64,000 bases of DNA from Ferribacterium limneticum (lineage in GTDB: Bacteria; Pseudomonadota; Gammaproteobacteria; Burkholderiales; Rhodocyclaceae), in assembly GCF_020510565.1 (NCBI RefSeq), contig NZ_CP075189.1, forward strand, positions 1,162,501-1,226,500. Direction: 5' to 3'. Both the position numbers and the translations under genes were made by a program. Below the pieces are notes generated by a model. The model saw only the letters and a program-made list of their open reading frames with translations. It was not told where the DNA came from and did no database searches. Positions 41,863 through 50,324 of this stretch are shown here, one piece after another; the stretch's first letter is position 1; the number at the start of each line of letters is the position of its first letter.

Positions 41863-44601
41863 ATGCCAATAACAAAATCATCCATCTCGCCGTCTTCCAG
41901 ACAGCGGGCAGGGAATTCAGGGGAAACTCAGCCGAGCTTCAAGCTGCGCGCCAGCGTGGCAGCCATATTGACGGCAACGGCGATCATGGCCTCGGGGCAT
42001 GTCCATGCCGCCGACGATGACAAGGCATTGAGCGAGTTGCAGGCCGAAAACCTTCGCCTCAAGAAGGAAATCGAGGCGCTGAAACAGCAGTCCAAGGGGG
42101 CGGGCGCTGCTGCCACGACCCAGACAGTGACGCCGAGCGCACCCGTTGCCGCACCCAGCGCGCCGGTCGCCGCGGGCAACGATGGCGTGGTCGCCTTCGA
42201 CAAGGTGATCGTCACTTCCCGCAACCGCGAGGAAATTGCCCAGGACGTGCCGTTGCCCGTCACCGTGCTCGGTGGCGAACGTCTTGACCGCGAAGACATC
42301 AAGTCGATCTACGACCTGCCGGCGCAAGTGCCCAACCTGCAGCTCAACGAGCGCGGTGAAAACGCCCGCAAGGTCAGCCCGTCGATTCGCGGCCTCGGCC
42401 GTGGCGGCGCCAATGACTCGATGGAGCAGAGCGTCGGCGTAATCGTCGATGGCGTGACCCTCTACTACTCCGGTCAGGCGTGGAACGACTACGTCGACCT
42501 CGACCGCATCGAAGTCCTTAATGGCCCGCAGGGCACGTTGATGGGCAAGAACACCTCGCTCGGCGCCATCAACATCATCACCAAGGCGCCGAGCTTTACG
42601 CCGTCGTCCACCTTCGAGGTGTCGACCGGCCAGCTCAACACCCTGAACGGCAAGTTCTCCTCGACCGGCCCGCTGATCGACGGCCTGCTCGCCTATCGCG
42701 GCACCTTCGTCGTCGATCGCGGCGATGGCCTCTATCTCAATACCTACCAGTCGCAGGGCAAATCCAAGGAAACCTGGCGCGAGAGCAACAAGCTGGCCGG
42801 TCGCCTGCAGTTTCTGCTGACGCCGAGTGAAGATCTGACGGCCCGCGTCATTCTCGACAAGACCCGTTCCGACGAGCGGGTCAATACCGGCAGTGTGTTC
42901 ATCGATAACGGCCCGAGCACCTGGCGCAACAGCGTGACCGGTGCGGTGACCAGCCGCGTCGTGGCACCCTTGTCGGCGGCCGATGCGGGCTACACCGGCG
43001 GTGTGAATTACGGTTTCCTCGGCAAGTTCACCTCGCGTGCCGGCTGGTTCCACAACGCCAATGGCACCGTCTATCAGCCCCGCTTCAACACGACGGACAT
43101 CGAGAACTCCGAAGCGCGCCCGCAGGTCACCAACCAGCACGGCATCTCGGCGCAGATCGACTGGCGCGTCTTCAACCACACCCTGACCTCGATCTCGGCC
43201 TACCGCTATCAGGATTTCGACATCAAGAACGGTGGCCAGAATGGCCAGTTCTACATCGGCAACAGCGGCCAGCAATTGTGGAACAAGCAGGTCAGCCAGG
43301 AACTCCGTTTGACCTCGACGCCGGCGCCGGACAAGGTACTCGACTATCAGGTCGGCCTCTATTACCTGGATGCCCAGGTGTATAGCGACGATCCGTCCTA
43401 CTACGGCCCGGATGCCGGGGCGTGGAACGCCAGCAACGCCAACTACGCCACCCTGATGGGCAGTGCGGCGGGGCGCGAGTTGATGCGCGCCTCCTTGAAC
43501 GGCGTCTATCAATCGCGTGTCACCGATGCCCGCGTCCAAAGCCTGGCCGCCTACGGGCAGACCGACTGGCACCTGACCGAAAAGGCGACGCTGACCTTCG
43601 GTTTGCGTCAGACCCAGGAGAAGAAGCAGAACGCCGTTTCGCAGCAGCTTGACCGTCCGGGCGAGGATCTGACGGCGCTCGCCACGACGCTGGGGGCCAG
43701 CGCTGGCGAACTCGCCGCCGCTCAAGCCACGCGCAATGCGCTGGTGCAAACACCCTTCGGTTTCCGCGAGGGCGATCCGATCGACGCCAGCCTGACGGCG
43801 TGGAACGTCGGGCCAAGCTACAAGCTCAACGACGACGTGCTGCTCTATTCGTCGGTTGGCAAGGGCGTCAAGTCCGGCTTCATTTACTTCGATACCGGTA
43901 ACGCCGCGACGCAAAGCACGATCAAGCCGGAAAAGACGCTCGACTTCGAACTGGGCGTCAAGAGCCTGTTGCTCGATCGCAAGCTGCAGCTTAATGTCAA
44001 TTTCTACCTGACCAAGATCAAGGACTACCAAGCCTCCTGGCGGCGTGAAGATGCCACCCAGGTATCCGGTTTCGCCAATGGCTGGGGCAATGTCGAGAAG
44101 ATCGGCGCCAAGGGTGTCGAGTTGCAGACGGCGTATCAGGTCACGAATCATTTGACCCTGAACCTCAACGGGGCCTACAACAAGGCCGAATACGAGACGC
44201 AGTGGCTGGTCCAGGTGCCGGAAGTGTCCAACACGGCTTACTTCGATGCCAAGGGTCAGCAACTGGCCAACGTGCCGAAGACCACGGTCAGCTATGGCTT
44301 GCACTATCAGGCTCCGCTGGCTGGTTATCTCGGTCGGGTGACCCTGTCCAACATCTATCGTTCCAGCGTCTATCTGAACGACAACCACGCCGAAAACACC
44401 TTCCAGAAGGCTTACACCGTCACCAATCTGGGCCTCGGCCTTGGGGCCCTGAACCGCAACTGGGAGGCCTCGATTCTCGTCCGCAACCTGTTCGACACGG
44501 AATACAACACCACGGCCAGTACATGGACCAGCACCGGTGCCGGCACTGCCGTTTGGGGTGCGCCGCGTAACGTCCAGCTGATCTTCAAGGCCAAGTACTA
44601 A
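41863..44601 (+). CDS. TonB-dependent receptor with N-terminal coiled coil
   Basis: 912 aa from the ATG at 41863 (AGAGGACTGG upstream). A long signal sequence ends near residue 50 (ASGHVHAA). Residues 52-77 form a heptad-like coiled coil (LSELQAENLRLKKEIEALKQQ, read in two parts), then an Ala/Pro linker to about 108. The plug begins at VVAFDKVIVTSRNREEIAQDVPL, followed by RIEVLNGPQGTLMGKNTSLGAINI and a barrel ending in QLIFKAKY. The coiled coil before the plug is not standard and resembles receptors of degraders of hydrophobic compounds. First gene of sigma-54 unit 2. Confidence 0.9.
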   Translation: MPITKSSISPSSRQRAGNSGETQPSFKLRASVAAILTATAIMASGHVHAADDDKALSELQAENLRLKKEIEALKQQSKGAGAAATTQTVTPSAPVAAPSAPVAAGNDGVVAFDKVIVTSRNREEIAQDVPLPVTVLGGERLDREDIKSIYDLPAQVPNLQLNERGENARKVSPSIRGLGRGGANDSMEQSVGVIVDGVTLYYSGQAWNDYVDLDRIEVLNGPQGTLMGKNTSLGAINIITKAPSFTPSSTFEVSTGQLNTLNGKFSSTGPLIDGLLAYRGTFVVDRGDGLYLNTYQSQGKSKETWRESNKLAGRLQFLLTPSEDLTARVILDKTRSDERVNTGSVFIDNGPSTWRNSVTGAVTSRVVAPLSAADAGYTGGVNYGFLGKFTSRAGWFHNANGTVYQPRFNTTDIENSEARPQVTNQHGISAQIDWRVFNHTLTSISAYRYQDFDIKNGGQNGQFYIGNSGQQLWNKQVSQELRLTSTPAPDKVLDYQVGLYYLDAQVYSDDPSYYGPDAGAWNASNANYATLMGSAAGRELMRASLNGVYQSRVTDARVQSLAAYGQTDWHLTEKATLTFGLRQTQEKKQNAVSQQLDRPGEDLTALATTLGASAGELAAAQATRNALVQTPFGFREGDPIDASLTAWNVGPSYKLNDDVLLYSSVGKGVKSGFIYFDTGNAATQSTIKPEKTLDFELGVKSLLLDRKLQLNVNFYLTKIKDYQASWRREDATQVSGFANGWGNVEKIGAKGVELQTAYQVTNHLTLNLNGAYNKAEYETQWLVQVPEVSNTAYFDAKGQQLANVPKTTVSYGLHYQAPLAGYLGRVTLSNIYRSSVYLNDNHAENTFQKAYTVTNLGLGLGALNRNWEASILVRNLFDTEYNTTASTWTSTGAGTAVWGAPRNVQLIFKAKY

Positions 44602-44608
44602 GTGGCTT

Positions 44609-44631
44609 CTCCCCGATCAAGGATCGGGGAG
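44609..44631 (+). other. Strong hairpin after the TonB receptor
   Basis: CTCCCCGATC-AAG-GATCGGGGAG, 10-bp perfect stem starting 8 bp after the stop; no T-run, so more likely an mRNA-stabilising or attenuating structure before the next gene. Confidence 0.6.
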
Positions 44632-44729
44632 CGTGCTGGCGGGGATACGGATGTTTGTTGTCCGGAAATCCTCGCCAGCGTTTCGTTTTTCGCTCGCCTG
44701 ACGGCGGCTATTTTAGGAAGGCACTTTTC

Positions 44730-45725
44730 ATGAAATTTCAAAATCAGGCAAAAATTCCGGTTGACCGTGGGATTCAGCCCAGACGCGCCAGAAGCTTGAT
44801 GATTGCCCTGTTGTTCAGCGCCGGTATCGCGCAGGCACAGGAAGTCGTACCGACGGCCATTTCCGATGTCGTGGCCGCCGGGACGAAAATCGAATTCATC
44901 CGCGATGGTTTCAAGGGCACCGAAGGCCCGGTCCAACTGCCGGATGGCAGCGTCGCTTTCACCGAAACCCAGGAGGCGCGGATCACCCGCATTGCGGCCG
45001 ACAACAGCATTTCGACCTATCTCGAAAATACCCATAACTCGAACGGCCTCGGCTTCACGGCCGGCGGCGAGCTGGTTTCGGTGCAGCACCAGCCGACCCG
45101 GGTTGGCGTCATTGCCCCGGCCGACAAGGTGCGGACGCTGGCAGACAATTTCGAGGGCCTGGCTTTCGGCCGGCCGAACGACATCGTCGTCGGCAAGCGC
45201 GTCGGCATCTTCTTCACCGATTCGGGCGCTGCCCAGAAGCCGGATCAGCCGCCAGTCGGCAAGCCGGCGGTTTACCAGATCACACCGAAAGGCGAACTCA
45301 AACGCGTCGCCAATGACATCGAACGACCCAACGGCATCCAGCTCAGCCCGGATGAAAAGGTGCTCTACGTCGCCAATACGCCGGGCGAACACGTCATCGC
45401 CTACGACATCGGCAGTGACGGCAGCCTCGGCGGGAAGCGCAATTTCGCCAAGCTGGCCGGCTATGCCAAGGGCGACAACGGCAACTATTCGAGCGGTGCC
45501 GATGGTCTGGCCGTTGATGAAAAGGGTCGGCTCTACGTGACTTCCAACGCTGGGGTCGAGGTGTTCAGCGCCAAGGGCGATCCGCTCGGCGTCATTCCGA
45601 TTCCCAAAAAGCCGCAGAACATCGCCTTCGCCGGCCAGGACAAGAAGACGCTGTACGTCGTCGGTCGCGGCTCGGCCTACAAGATTGCGCTGCTGACACC
45701 GGGCTTTGCCGGTCGCGCCAAATAA
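44730..45725 (+). CDS. SMP-30/gluconolactonase-like exported protein
   Basis: 331 aa from the ATG at 44730 (AGGAAGG upstream). Signal sequence extends to about residue 37 (ALLFSAGIAQAQ), with an unusually long polar start (KFQNQAKIPVDRGIQPRRA) encoded by repeat copy R4. Six-bladed propeller features: EGPVQLPDGSVAFTE, HNSNGLGF, RPNDIVV, DIERPNGIQLSPDEKVLYVAN (read in two parts), SGADGLAVDEKGRLYVT, which hold the metal-binding Glu/Asn/Asp of the SMP-30 family. Probably a periplasmic lactonase in the degradation scheme of this unit. Confidence 0.85.
   Translation: MKFQNQAKIPVDRGIQPRRARSLMIALLFSAGIAQAQEVVPTAISDVVAAGTKIEFIRDGFKGTEGPVQLPDGSVAFTETQEARITRIAADNSISTYLENTHNSNGLGFTAGGELVSVQHQPTRVGVIAPADKVRTLADNFEGLAFGRPNDIVVGKRVGIFFTDSGAAQKPDQPPVGKPAVYQITPKGELKRVANDIERPNGIQLSPDEKVLYVANTPGEHVIAYDIGSDGSLGGKRNFAKLAGYAKGDNGNYSSGADGLAVDEKGRLYVTSNAGVEVFSAKGDPLGVIPIPKKPQNIAFAGQDKKTLYVVGRGSAYKIALLTPGFAGRAK
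44732..44772 (+). repeat. CGGTNNACCG repeat, copy R4 (start of SMP-30 gene)
   Basis: GAAATTTCAAAATCAGGC followed by TTCCGGTTGACCGTGGGA. Read in a different frame from R2/R7 (KIPVDRG). Confidence 0.7.
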
Positions 45726-45756
45726 TCCATCTCGACATAACCCAGGAGATTCATTC

Positions 45757-46647
45757 ATGCCTCGCCAGACTGCCAAGGATTTCCACCCCGAAGTCCTCAA
45801 TCTTTTCGATCAATTCGTGCACGGCCTCATTCCCCGCCGTGAATTCCTCAAGTCGGCTGGCAAATATGCCGTCGCCGGCCTCACTGCCGAAGGCCTGCTC
45901 AATGCCCTGACTCCGCGTTTCGCCGAGGCGCAACAGGTCAAGCCGAGCGATGCCCGGATCAAGGGAACCTACGTCGAGTACCCGTCGCCGCAAGGTTACG
46001 GCACGCTACGTGGTTATCTGGTGCAGCCGGCGCAGGCCAGGGGCAAGCTGCCGGTTGTCCTCGTCGTGCATGAAAACCGTGGTCTCAATCCACACATCGA
46101 GGACATCGCCCGCCGCCTGGCGCTCGACAACTTCATCGCCTTCGCGCCGGACGGCCTGTTCCCGCTCGGCGGCTATCCCGGTGACGAAGACAAGGCCCGC
46201 GAATTGTTCCCGAAACTGGAGCAGGCCAAGTCCCGTGAGGATTTCGTCGCGGCGGTCGGGCACCTCAAGAAGCTGCCCGAAGGCAACGGCAAGGTGGGTG
46301 TCGTCGGCTTCTGTTACGGCGGCAGCATCGCCAACGTGCTGGCTACCAAGATCCCCGAACTCGGCGCTGCCGTGCCGTTCTACGGCGCCCAGCCAGCCGC
46401 CGAGGATGCCGCGAAAATCAAGGCGCCGCTGCTCATCCACTACGCCGGTGAAGACACCCGTATCAATGCCGGCTGGCCGAAATACGAAGAGGCGTTGAAG
46501 GCTGCCGGGGTCAAGTACGAAGCGCACATATACCCGGGCGTCCAGCACGGCTTCAACAACGACACCACGCCACGCTTCGACGAGGCGGCGGCCAAACTGG
46601 CCTGGCAGCGGACCGTCGCGTTTTTCAATACACACCTGCGCGGCTAG
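45757..46647 (+). CDS. Dienelactone hydrolase-family protein, exported
   Basis: 296 aa from the ATG at 45757 (AGGAGAT upstream). The N-terminal 60 residues contain RREFLKSAGKYAVAGL, a Tat-like signal (twin Arg). Alpha/beta hydrolase core: VVLVVHENRGLNPHIEDIARRLA (read in parts), nucleophile Cys186 in GFCYGGS, Asp in YAGEDTRI, His in GVQHGFNND, i.e. the Cys-Asp-His triad of dienelactone hydrolases. Acts on a cyclic ester in the periplasm if exported. Starts 31 bp after the SMP-30 gene; both enzymes fit lactone hydrolysis. Confidence 0.87.
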   Translation: MPRQTAKDFHPEVLNLFDQFVHGLIPRREFLKSAGKYAVAGLTAEGLLNALTPRFAEAQQVKPSDARIKGTYVEYPSPQGYGTLRGYLVQPAQARGKLPVVLVVHENRGLNPHIEDIARRLALDNFIAFAPDGLFPLGGYPGDEDKARELFPKLEQAKSREDFVAAVGHLKKLPEGNGKVGVVGFCYGGSIANVLATKIPELGAAVPFYGAQPAAEDAAKIKAPLLIHYAGEDTRINAGWPKYEEALKAAGVKYEAHIYPGVQHGFNNDTTPRFDEAAAKLAWQRTVAFFNTHLRG

Positions 46648-46706
46648 GGGATTTGGCCTTTCGAGGCCTTTTCCGGTCACCTTTCCATTCAAACCAAGGA
46701 GTTTTC

Positions 46707-47177
46707 ATGAAGTTCGGTATCAGTTCGCTGCTCGCAGCCTTGTTGTTGTCCTGTTCCGCCGGTGCCTTTGCCCAGCAAGCCGGTGCCAAGCCCGAGCAGC
46801 AGATCAAGTGGCGCCAGTCGGTTTACCAGGTGCTGGGCTGGAACAGCGGCCGCATCAAGGCCAATGTCGATGGCCAGTACAACAAGGACGAGGTTGTTCG
46901 TGCTGCCAACGCCATCGCGGCACTGGCCAACAGCGGCATCGGCAGCCTGTTCGGGCCGGGCACCGAAACCGGCAAGGGCTGGAAGGAGACGGCAACCAAG
47001 CCGGAATTCTTCAAGAACCCTCAAAAGGTCGGCGAGCTGGCTGGCAATTTCAATCGGGAAGCCAACGAACTGGCCAAGGTCGCCGCTACCGGCGATGCCG
47101 CCGCGGTCAAGGCGCAGTTCGGTAACCTGGGCAAGGCCTGCAAGGCCTGTCACGACGATTTCAAGGCCAAGGACTAA
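46707..47177 (+). CDS. Cytochrome c' (c-prime/c556 family)
   Basis: 156 aa from the ATG at 46707 (AAGGAG upstream). Signal peptide to about residue 22 (SCSAGAFAQ). Four-helix bundle with the haem motif CKACH at the C-terminus (GKACKACHDDFKAKD), exactly as in cytochromes c'. These carry electrons or bind NO. Followed by a terminator, ending sigma-54 unit 2. Confidence 0.9.
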   Translation: MKFGISSLLAALLLSCSAGAFAQQAGAKPEQQIKWRQSVYQVLGWNSGRIKANVDGQYNKDEVVRAANAIAALANSGIGSLFGPGTETGKGWKETATKPEFFKNPQKVGELAGNFNREANELAKVAATGDAAAVKAQFGNLGKACKACHDDFKAKD

Positions 47178-47198
47178 ATCGAGCGTCGTTTCGTGCCA

Positions 47199-47233
47199 GC
47201 CCCGGCCGTCCTATCTGGACTGCCGGGGCTTTT
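47199..47233 (+). terminator. Rho-independent terminator of sigma-54 unit 2
   Basis: GCCCCGGC/GCCGGGGC stem with 15-nt loop, followed by TTTTC and, within R5, more T's. Confidence 0.85.
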
Positions 47234-47268
47234 CATTTTTGGGCCATTTTTCCGGTTCACCGTGGCAG
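47231..47268 (+). repeat. CGGTNNACCG repeat, copy R5 (intergenic)
   Basis: TTTCATTTTTGGGCC then ATTTTTCCGGTTCACCGTGG and CAG; overlaps the T-tract of the preceding terminator. Confidence 0.75.
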
Positions 47269-47440
47269 TCGAGGTGTTCGGGGAGAAGCAGGGCGTTGTG
47301 TGGCCTGCTTCGCTGGCACCAGTGGAGTGGCCGGCTAATCCATCCCGGCAACAGCCGGGGATTCCTTTGGTCGAAATATTTTTCAATAAATTCAATTGAT
47401 TGCGTTACTTGCGTGGGTCGATGAGAAGGCGAGTCGGAAC

Positions 47441-47459
47441 TTGGCATACCGATTGCAAT
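47441..47459 (+). promoter_or_regulatory. Sigma-54 (-24/-12) promoter 3
   Basis: TTGGCATACCGATTGCAAT: GG at 47443-47444, GC at 47455-47456, 10 bases apart. Lies 86 bp before the DUF6152 start. Confidence 0.8.
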
Positions 47460-47544
47460 TAGAGCGTGAGGTTGTTTGAGACAAGCCGCGACAGCTCAGG
47501 CAATGAACATCAATCCAAGCAATTTAACGACTGGGAGAAATACC

Positions 47545-47949
47545 ATGAAAAAACAACTCGCCATTCTTGCTGTGCTCGCCGGTGGTGTCTTTGCCGGAGG
47601 CACTGCCGTTCAGGCTCATCACGCCTTCGCTGCAGAGTTCGACGGCGCCGCGCCGGTTGAGGTCAAGGGCAATGTGACCAAGGGGCAGTGGGTCAATCCG
47701 CATAGCTGGCTGTACGTCGACGTCAAGAATCCCGATGGCACGGTGACCAACTGGGGCTTCGAATTCGGTTCGCCGTATGCGCTGCAACAACGTGGTCTCG
47801 ACAAGAGCGTCCTGCAACCGGGCGTTGAAGTCACCGTCAGCGGTTTCCGTTCGAAGAGCGGCAAACCCTATGCCTATGCCGTGACGATCAAGACGGCTGA
47901 CGGCAAGGTCTTCAAGACGGGTGGTGCTCAGGACGCGCCGGGTGCTTGA
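47545..47949 (+). CDS. Exported DUF6152-family protein
   Basis: 134 aa from the ATG at 47545 (GGGAGAAA upstream). Signal peptide about 1-24 (GGVFAGGTAVQAHH). Mature part is a small beta-rich domain: FDGAAPVEVKGNVTKGQWVNPHSWLYVDVKNPDG (read in parts), then VEVTVSGFRSKSGKPYAYAVTI. The HHAFAAEFD start and WVNPHSW motif are typical of DUF6152. Function unknown; homologues regularly precede the type of exported proteins encoded next. First gene of sigma-54 unit 3. Confidence 0.8.
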   Translation: MKKQLAILAVLAGGVFAGGTAVQAHHAFAAEFDGAAPVEVKGNVTKGQWVNPHSWLYVDVKNPDGTVTNWGFEFGSPYALQQRGLDKSVLQPGVEVTVSGFRSKSGKPYAYAVTIKTADGKVFKTGGAQDAPGA

Positions 47950-47992
47950 TTGCAGTAGCCGTCCAACCGGAAAATATGTGGAGAACCAAGCC

Positions 47993-48850
47993 TTGAACAC
48001 TATCCATCTGGCCCCCCGTGGCCACATTGCAAAACCGGGTGGTAAATCCCGAGCCTCCTGGCAACAGCGCTTGTTGAGCGTGATGCTGGTCGCCGGATTT
48101 GCCACCTTGTCCGTTGTCACGGGGAGCGAGGCGATTGCAGCGCCAGCCGGGAAGATTCCCCGTCTGGCCAACGGCAAGCCTGACTTCTCCGGCATCTGGC
48201 AGACGACCAGCGCCGCCGATTACGACCTCGAACCGCATTCGGCACGCCGCGATGGTGGCCAGCCGGTGCCGACCGGGCCGGGCGTCGTCGAAGGCGGCGA
48301 AATTCCTTATCTGCCCAAGGCGCTTGAGCAGAAGAAAAAGAACTTTGCCGAGCGGGAAAGCGCCGATCCGCGCAACAGGTGCTACACGCTCAGCGTGCCG
48401 CGCAGCGTCTATTACCCCGAGCCGTTCCAGATCTTCCAGCGCGCCCGCGATCTGACCATCCATCATCAGTTCGGTCATTCGGTGCGTACGGTCCATACCA
48501 ACAACACCGAGCATCCGGCTGACCCGAACGACTGGTGGCTGGGCGACTCCCGCGGCAAATGGGAGGGCGATACGCTGGTCGTCGACGTCAAGCACTTCAA
48601 CGACCAGACCTGGCTCGACCGTGCCGGCAACTTCCACAGCGATGCGCTGCATGTGGTCGAACGCTGGAAGTATCTCGACCCCAACACCATCGAATACAAG
48701 GCCACCATCGAAGACAAGAACGTCTTCAGCCGCCCGTGGGAACTCTCGGTGATCCTGCATCGCCATCGCGAGAAGAACTTCCAGCTGGTCGAGAACTACT
48801 GCTACACGCTGGACTACGACAAATACTATCCGGTGCCTGTCGAGCAATGA
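47993..48850 (+). CDS. Exported protein of unknown function, paralogue 1
   Basis: 285 aa if it starts at the TTG at 47993 (GGAG nine bases upstream); an ATG at 47921 inside the previous gene is the alternative. Signal helix about residues 28-50 (LLSVMLVAGFATLSVV). The mature part opens with RLANGKPDFSGIW and has DSRGKWEGDTLVVDV, VVERWKYLDPNTIEYKATI and FSRPWELSVIL; corresponding blocks occur in the next gene. I know this type as a common unknown in degraders of steroids and other hydrophobic compounds, without a proven activity. Confidence 0.7.
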   Translation: MNTIHLAPRGHIAKPGGKSRASWQQRLLSVMLVAGFATLSVVTGSEAIAAPAGKIPRLANGKPDFSGIWQTTSAADYDLEPHSARRDGGQPVPTGPGVVEGGEIPYLPKALEQKKKNFAERESADPRNRCYTLSVPRSVYYPEPFQIFQRARDLTIHHQFGHSVRTVHTNNTEHPADPNDWWLGDSRGKWEGDTLVVDVKHFNDQTWLDRAGNFHSDALHVVERWKYLDPNTIEYKATIEDKNVFSRPWELSVILHRHREKNFQLVENYCYTLDYDKYYPVPVEQ

Positions 48851-48882
48851 CAGTTGGACACTTTCGAACAGGTGAAAAAGCC

Positions 48883-49830
48883 ATGAAAAAAACAGTCAAT
48901 TTCCGGAGTTTGCGGATTCCTGCGCTGCTCTCTGCCCTCTTCATCGCCGCGCCGGTTGTGGCCAGCGCCGCCGAGGAGCCGTTGCCCAAGTTCCAGCGTG
49001 AAAAGACCGTCTTCAAGGTTGAGGAAGGCAAGTGGAAAGGTCAGCGCCTGGCCGATGGTCAGCCCGATGTGCAGGGCGCGTGGTCGAATACCATCGGCAA
49101 CCACTCCAATCTGACGCAGTCGCCAACCTACGTCGAGCGCAATCGCCGCGAAGGTGAAGCGCCAGCGCGGGAAGTGGTCAGGCCGCCGAGCCGGATCAGC
49201 GATCCGGCCGATGGCCAGGTGCCTTTCCAGCCCTGGGCAAGAGCCAAGGCAGAAGAGTTCGCCAAGCATCTGCTCGACCCGGTCAAACCGGAATACATCG
49301 AGCCGCTGGCCCGTTGCGCTCCGGCCGGTCCGTCCAAATCCTTCATGTGGCACGGCTTCGATATCCGCCAGTACAAGGATTACGTCGTCTTCCTCTTCGA
49401 TTCCGGGACGCGGGTGATCCATCTCGACAACAAGCCGCAGCTGCATCAGAAGGTCAAACTCTGGAACGGCGACTCGCGCGGGCACTGGGAAGGCAACACG
49501 CTGGTCGTCAATGTCGGCAACAGCAACGGCAAGGGGCGATTCGGCCGCTCCGGCGAGTTCTTCAGCGAAAACGCCAAAATCACCGAGCGCTACGTCTTCG
49601 ACAGCGACCAGCAGAAGTTCCTCTACCACGCGACCTACGACGATCCGACGGTATTCACCCGTCCGTTCACGGTCACCATTCCCGTTCGCCGGGTCGAGAA
49701 ATTTGCTCACGACAACTGGAACAACATCCTCTTCCCGGCCAAGCATGCCGGCAAGGAAAAGATCCTGGAACGCTACGAGCAGATTTGTACCGAGAATAAC
49801 GGCGGCCACGGCAACGGTGGCGTCCGCTGA
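48883..49830 (+). CDS. Exported protein of unknown function, paralogue 2
   Basis: 315 aa; signal peptide about 1-30 (ALFIAAPVVASAAEE). Shares with paralogue 1 the blocks LADGQPDVQGAW, GDSRGHWEGNTLVVNV, ITERYVFDSDQQKFLYHATY and FTRPFTVTIPV, so the two arose by duplication and probably work together. It has an additional central region (FQPWARAKAEEFAKHLLDP) and a His/Gly-rich end (NNGGHGNGGVR). Starts 32 bp after paralogue 1; a terminator follows. Confidence 0.75.
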   Translation: MKKTVNFRSLRIPALLSALFIAAPVVASAAEEPLPKFQREKTVFKVEEGKWKGQRLADGQPDVQGAWSNTIGNHSNLTQSPTYVERNRREGEAPAREVVRPPSRISDPADGQVPFQPWARAKAEEFAKHLLDPVKPEYIEPLARCAPAGPSKSFMWHGFDIRQYKDYVVFLFDSGTRVIHLDNKPQLHQKVKLWNGDSRGHWEGNTLVVNVGNSNGKGRFGRSGEFFSENAKITERYVFDSDQQKFLYHATYDDPTVFTRPFTVTIPVRRVEKFAHDNWNNILFPAKHAGKEKILERYEQICTENNGGHGNGGVR

Positions 49831-49867
49831 TCTGACCTTTCGCTAACCCCGCAGGGGAAACGCGTGG

Positions 49868-49909
49868 CCTGCTGTCCCGGCATTTCTGTGTCGGCACGGC
49901 AGGTTTTTT
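49868..49909 (+). terminator. Rho-independent terminator of paralogue genes
   Basis: CCTGCTGT/ACGGCAGG 8-bp stem (one G-T pair) with 20-nt loop and TTTTTT. Sits between paralogue 2 and the last cytochrome gene, which may be read through or have its own promoter. Confidence 0.8.
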
Positions 49910-49934
49910 GCTGTGTGCCGAGATGAGGACAAGC

Positions 49935-50324
49935 ATGAATTTTCTTTTGACCGGGCGCCGGCTAGCCCAGTTGTCGGTCATGGCCTGCGCCACGGCGTAT
50001 GGGCAGGAACGCCCCGGAGCCGAAATCTATCAAGGCGTTTGCATCATCTGCCATGGGATGGGCAAGCACGATGCGCCGCAGTTCGGGAATGCGGTGCATT
50101 GGCAAGCACGTGCGGCGCGCGGGCTGGACGATCTGGTACCCGCGGCCATGAACGGGACGGGCAGAATGCCCAGAATGGGCGCCAACCCGGCGCTCAGCGA
50201 TTTAGAGTTGGCGCGGGCGGTGATTTACATGCTCAACGAGGCTGGTGGCCGGTTTGGCGAGCCGACATTGGCAGATCTGAAAAAGTGGCGAGAAACCGCT
50301 GAGGATCGGCGAAAGCGACGCTAA
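49935..50324 (+). CDS. Small exported cytochrome c (c5-like)
   Basis: 129 aa from the ATG at 49935 (GAGGAC upstream). Signal peptide about 1-25. Haem motif CIICH near residue 38 (YQGVCIICHGMG) and the axial Met likely in GRMPRMG, then ELARAVIYMLNEAG, a class I cytochrome c pattern. Probably an electron acceptor for a dehydrogenase of the cluster. The C-terminus is basic (ETAEDRRKRR). Confidence 0.85.
   Translation: MNFLLTGRRLAQLSVMACATAYGQERPGAEIYQGVCIICHGMGKHDAPQFGNAVHWQARAARGLDDLVPAAMNGTGRMPRMGANPALSDLELARAVIYMLNEAGGRFGEPTLADLKKWRETAEDRRKRR

Larger units (their letters stand above)
47178..47544. other. Intergenic region with terminator, repeat R5 and sigma-54 promoter 3
   Basis: No gene seen. 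From left: terminator (47199-47233), repeat R5 (47231-47268), an AT-rich stretch near 47370-47400, the promoter at 47441, and the leader of the DUF6152 gene. A small frame reading FIFGPFFRFTVAV through R5 is probably not a gene. Confidence 0.6.

Noticed and set aside
41917..44388. 823-aa minus-strand frame opposite the TonB receptor; similar long frames opposite other GC-rich genes (33343-35157, 38021-39523, 17584-18798)
   Set aside because: Long antisense frames are expected in GC-rich DNA; they lack domain features and ribosome sites while the sense genes have both.
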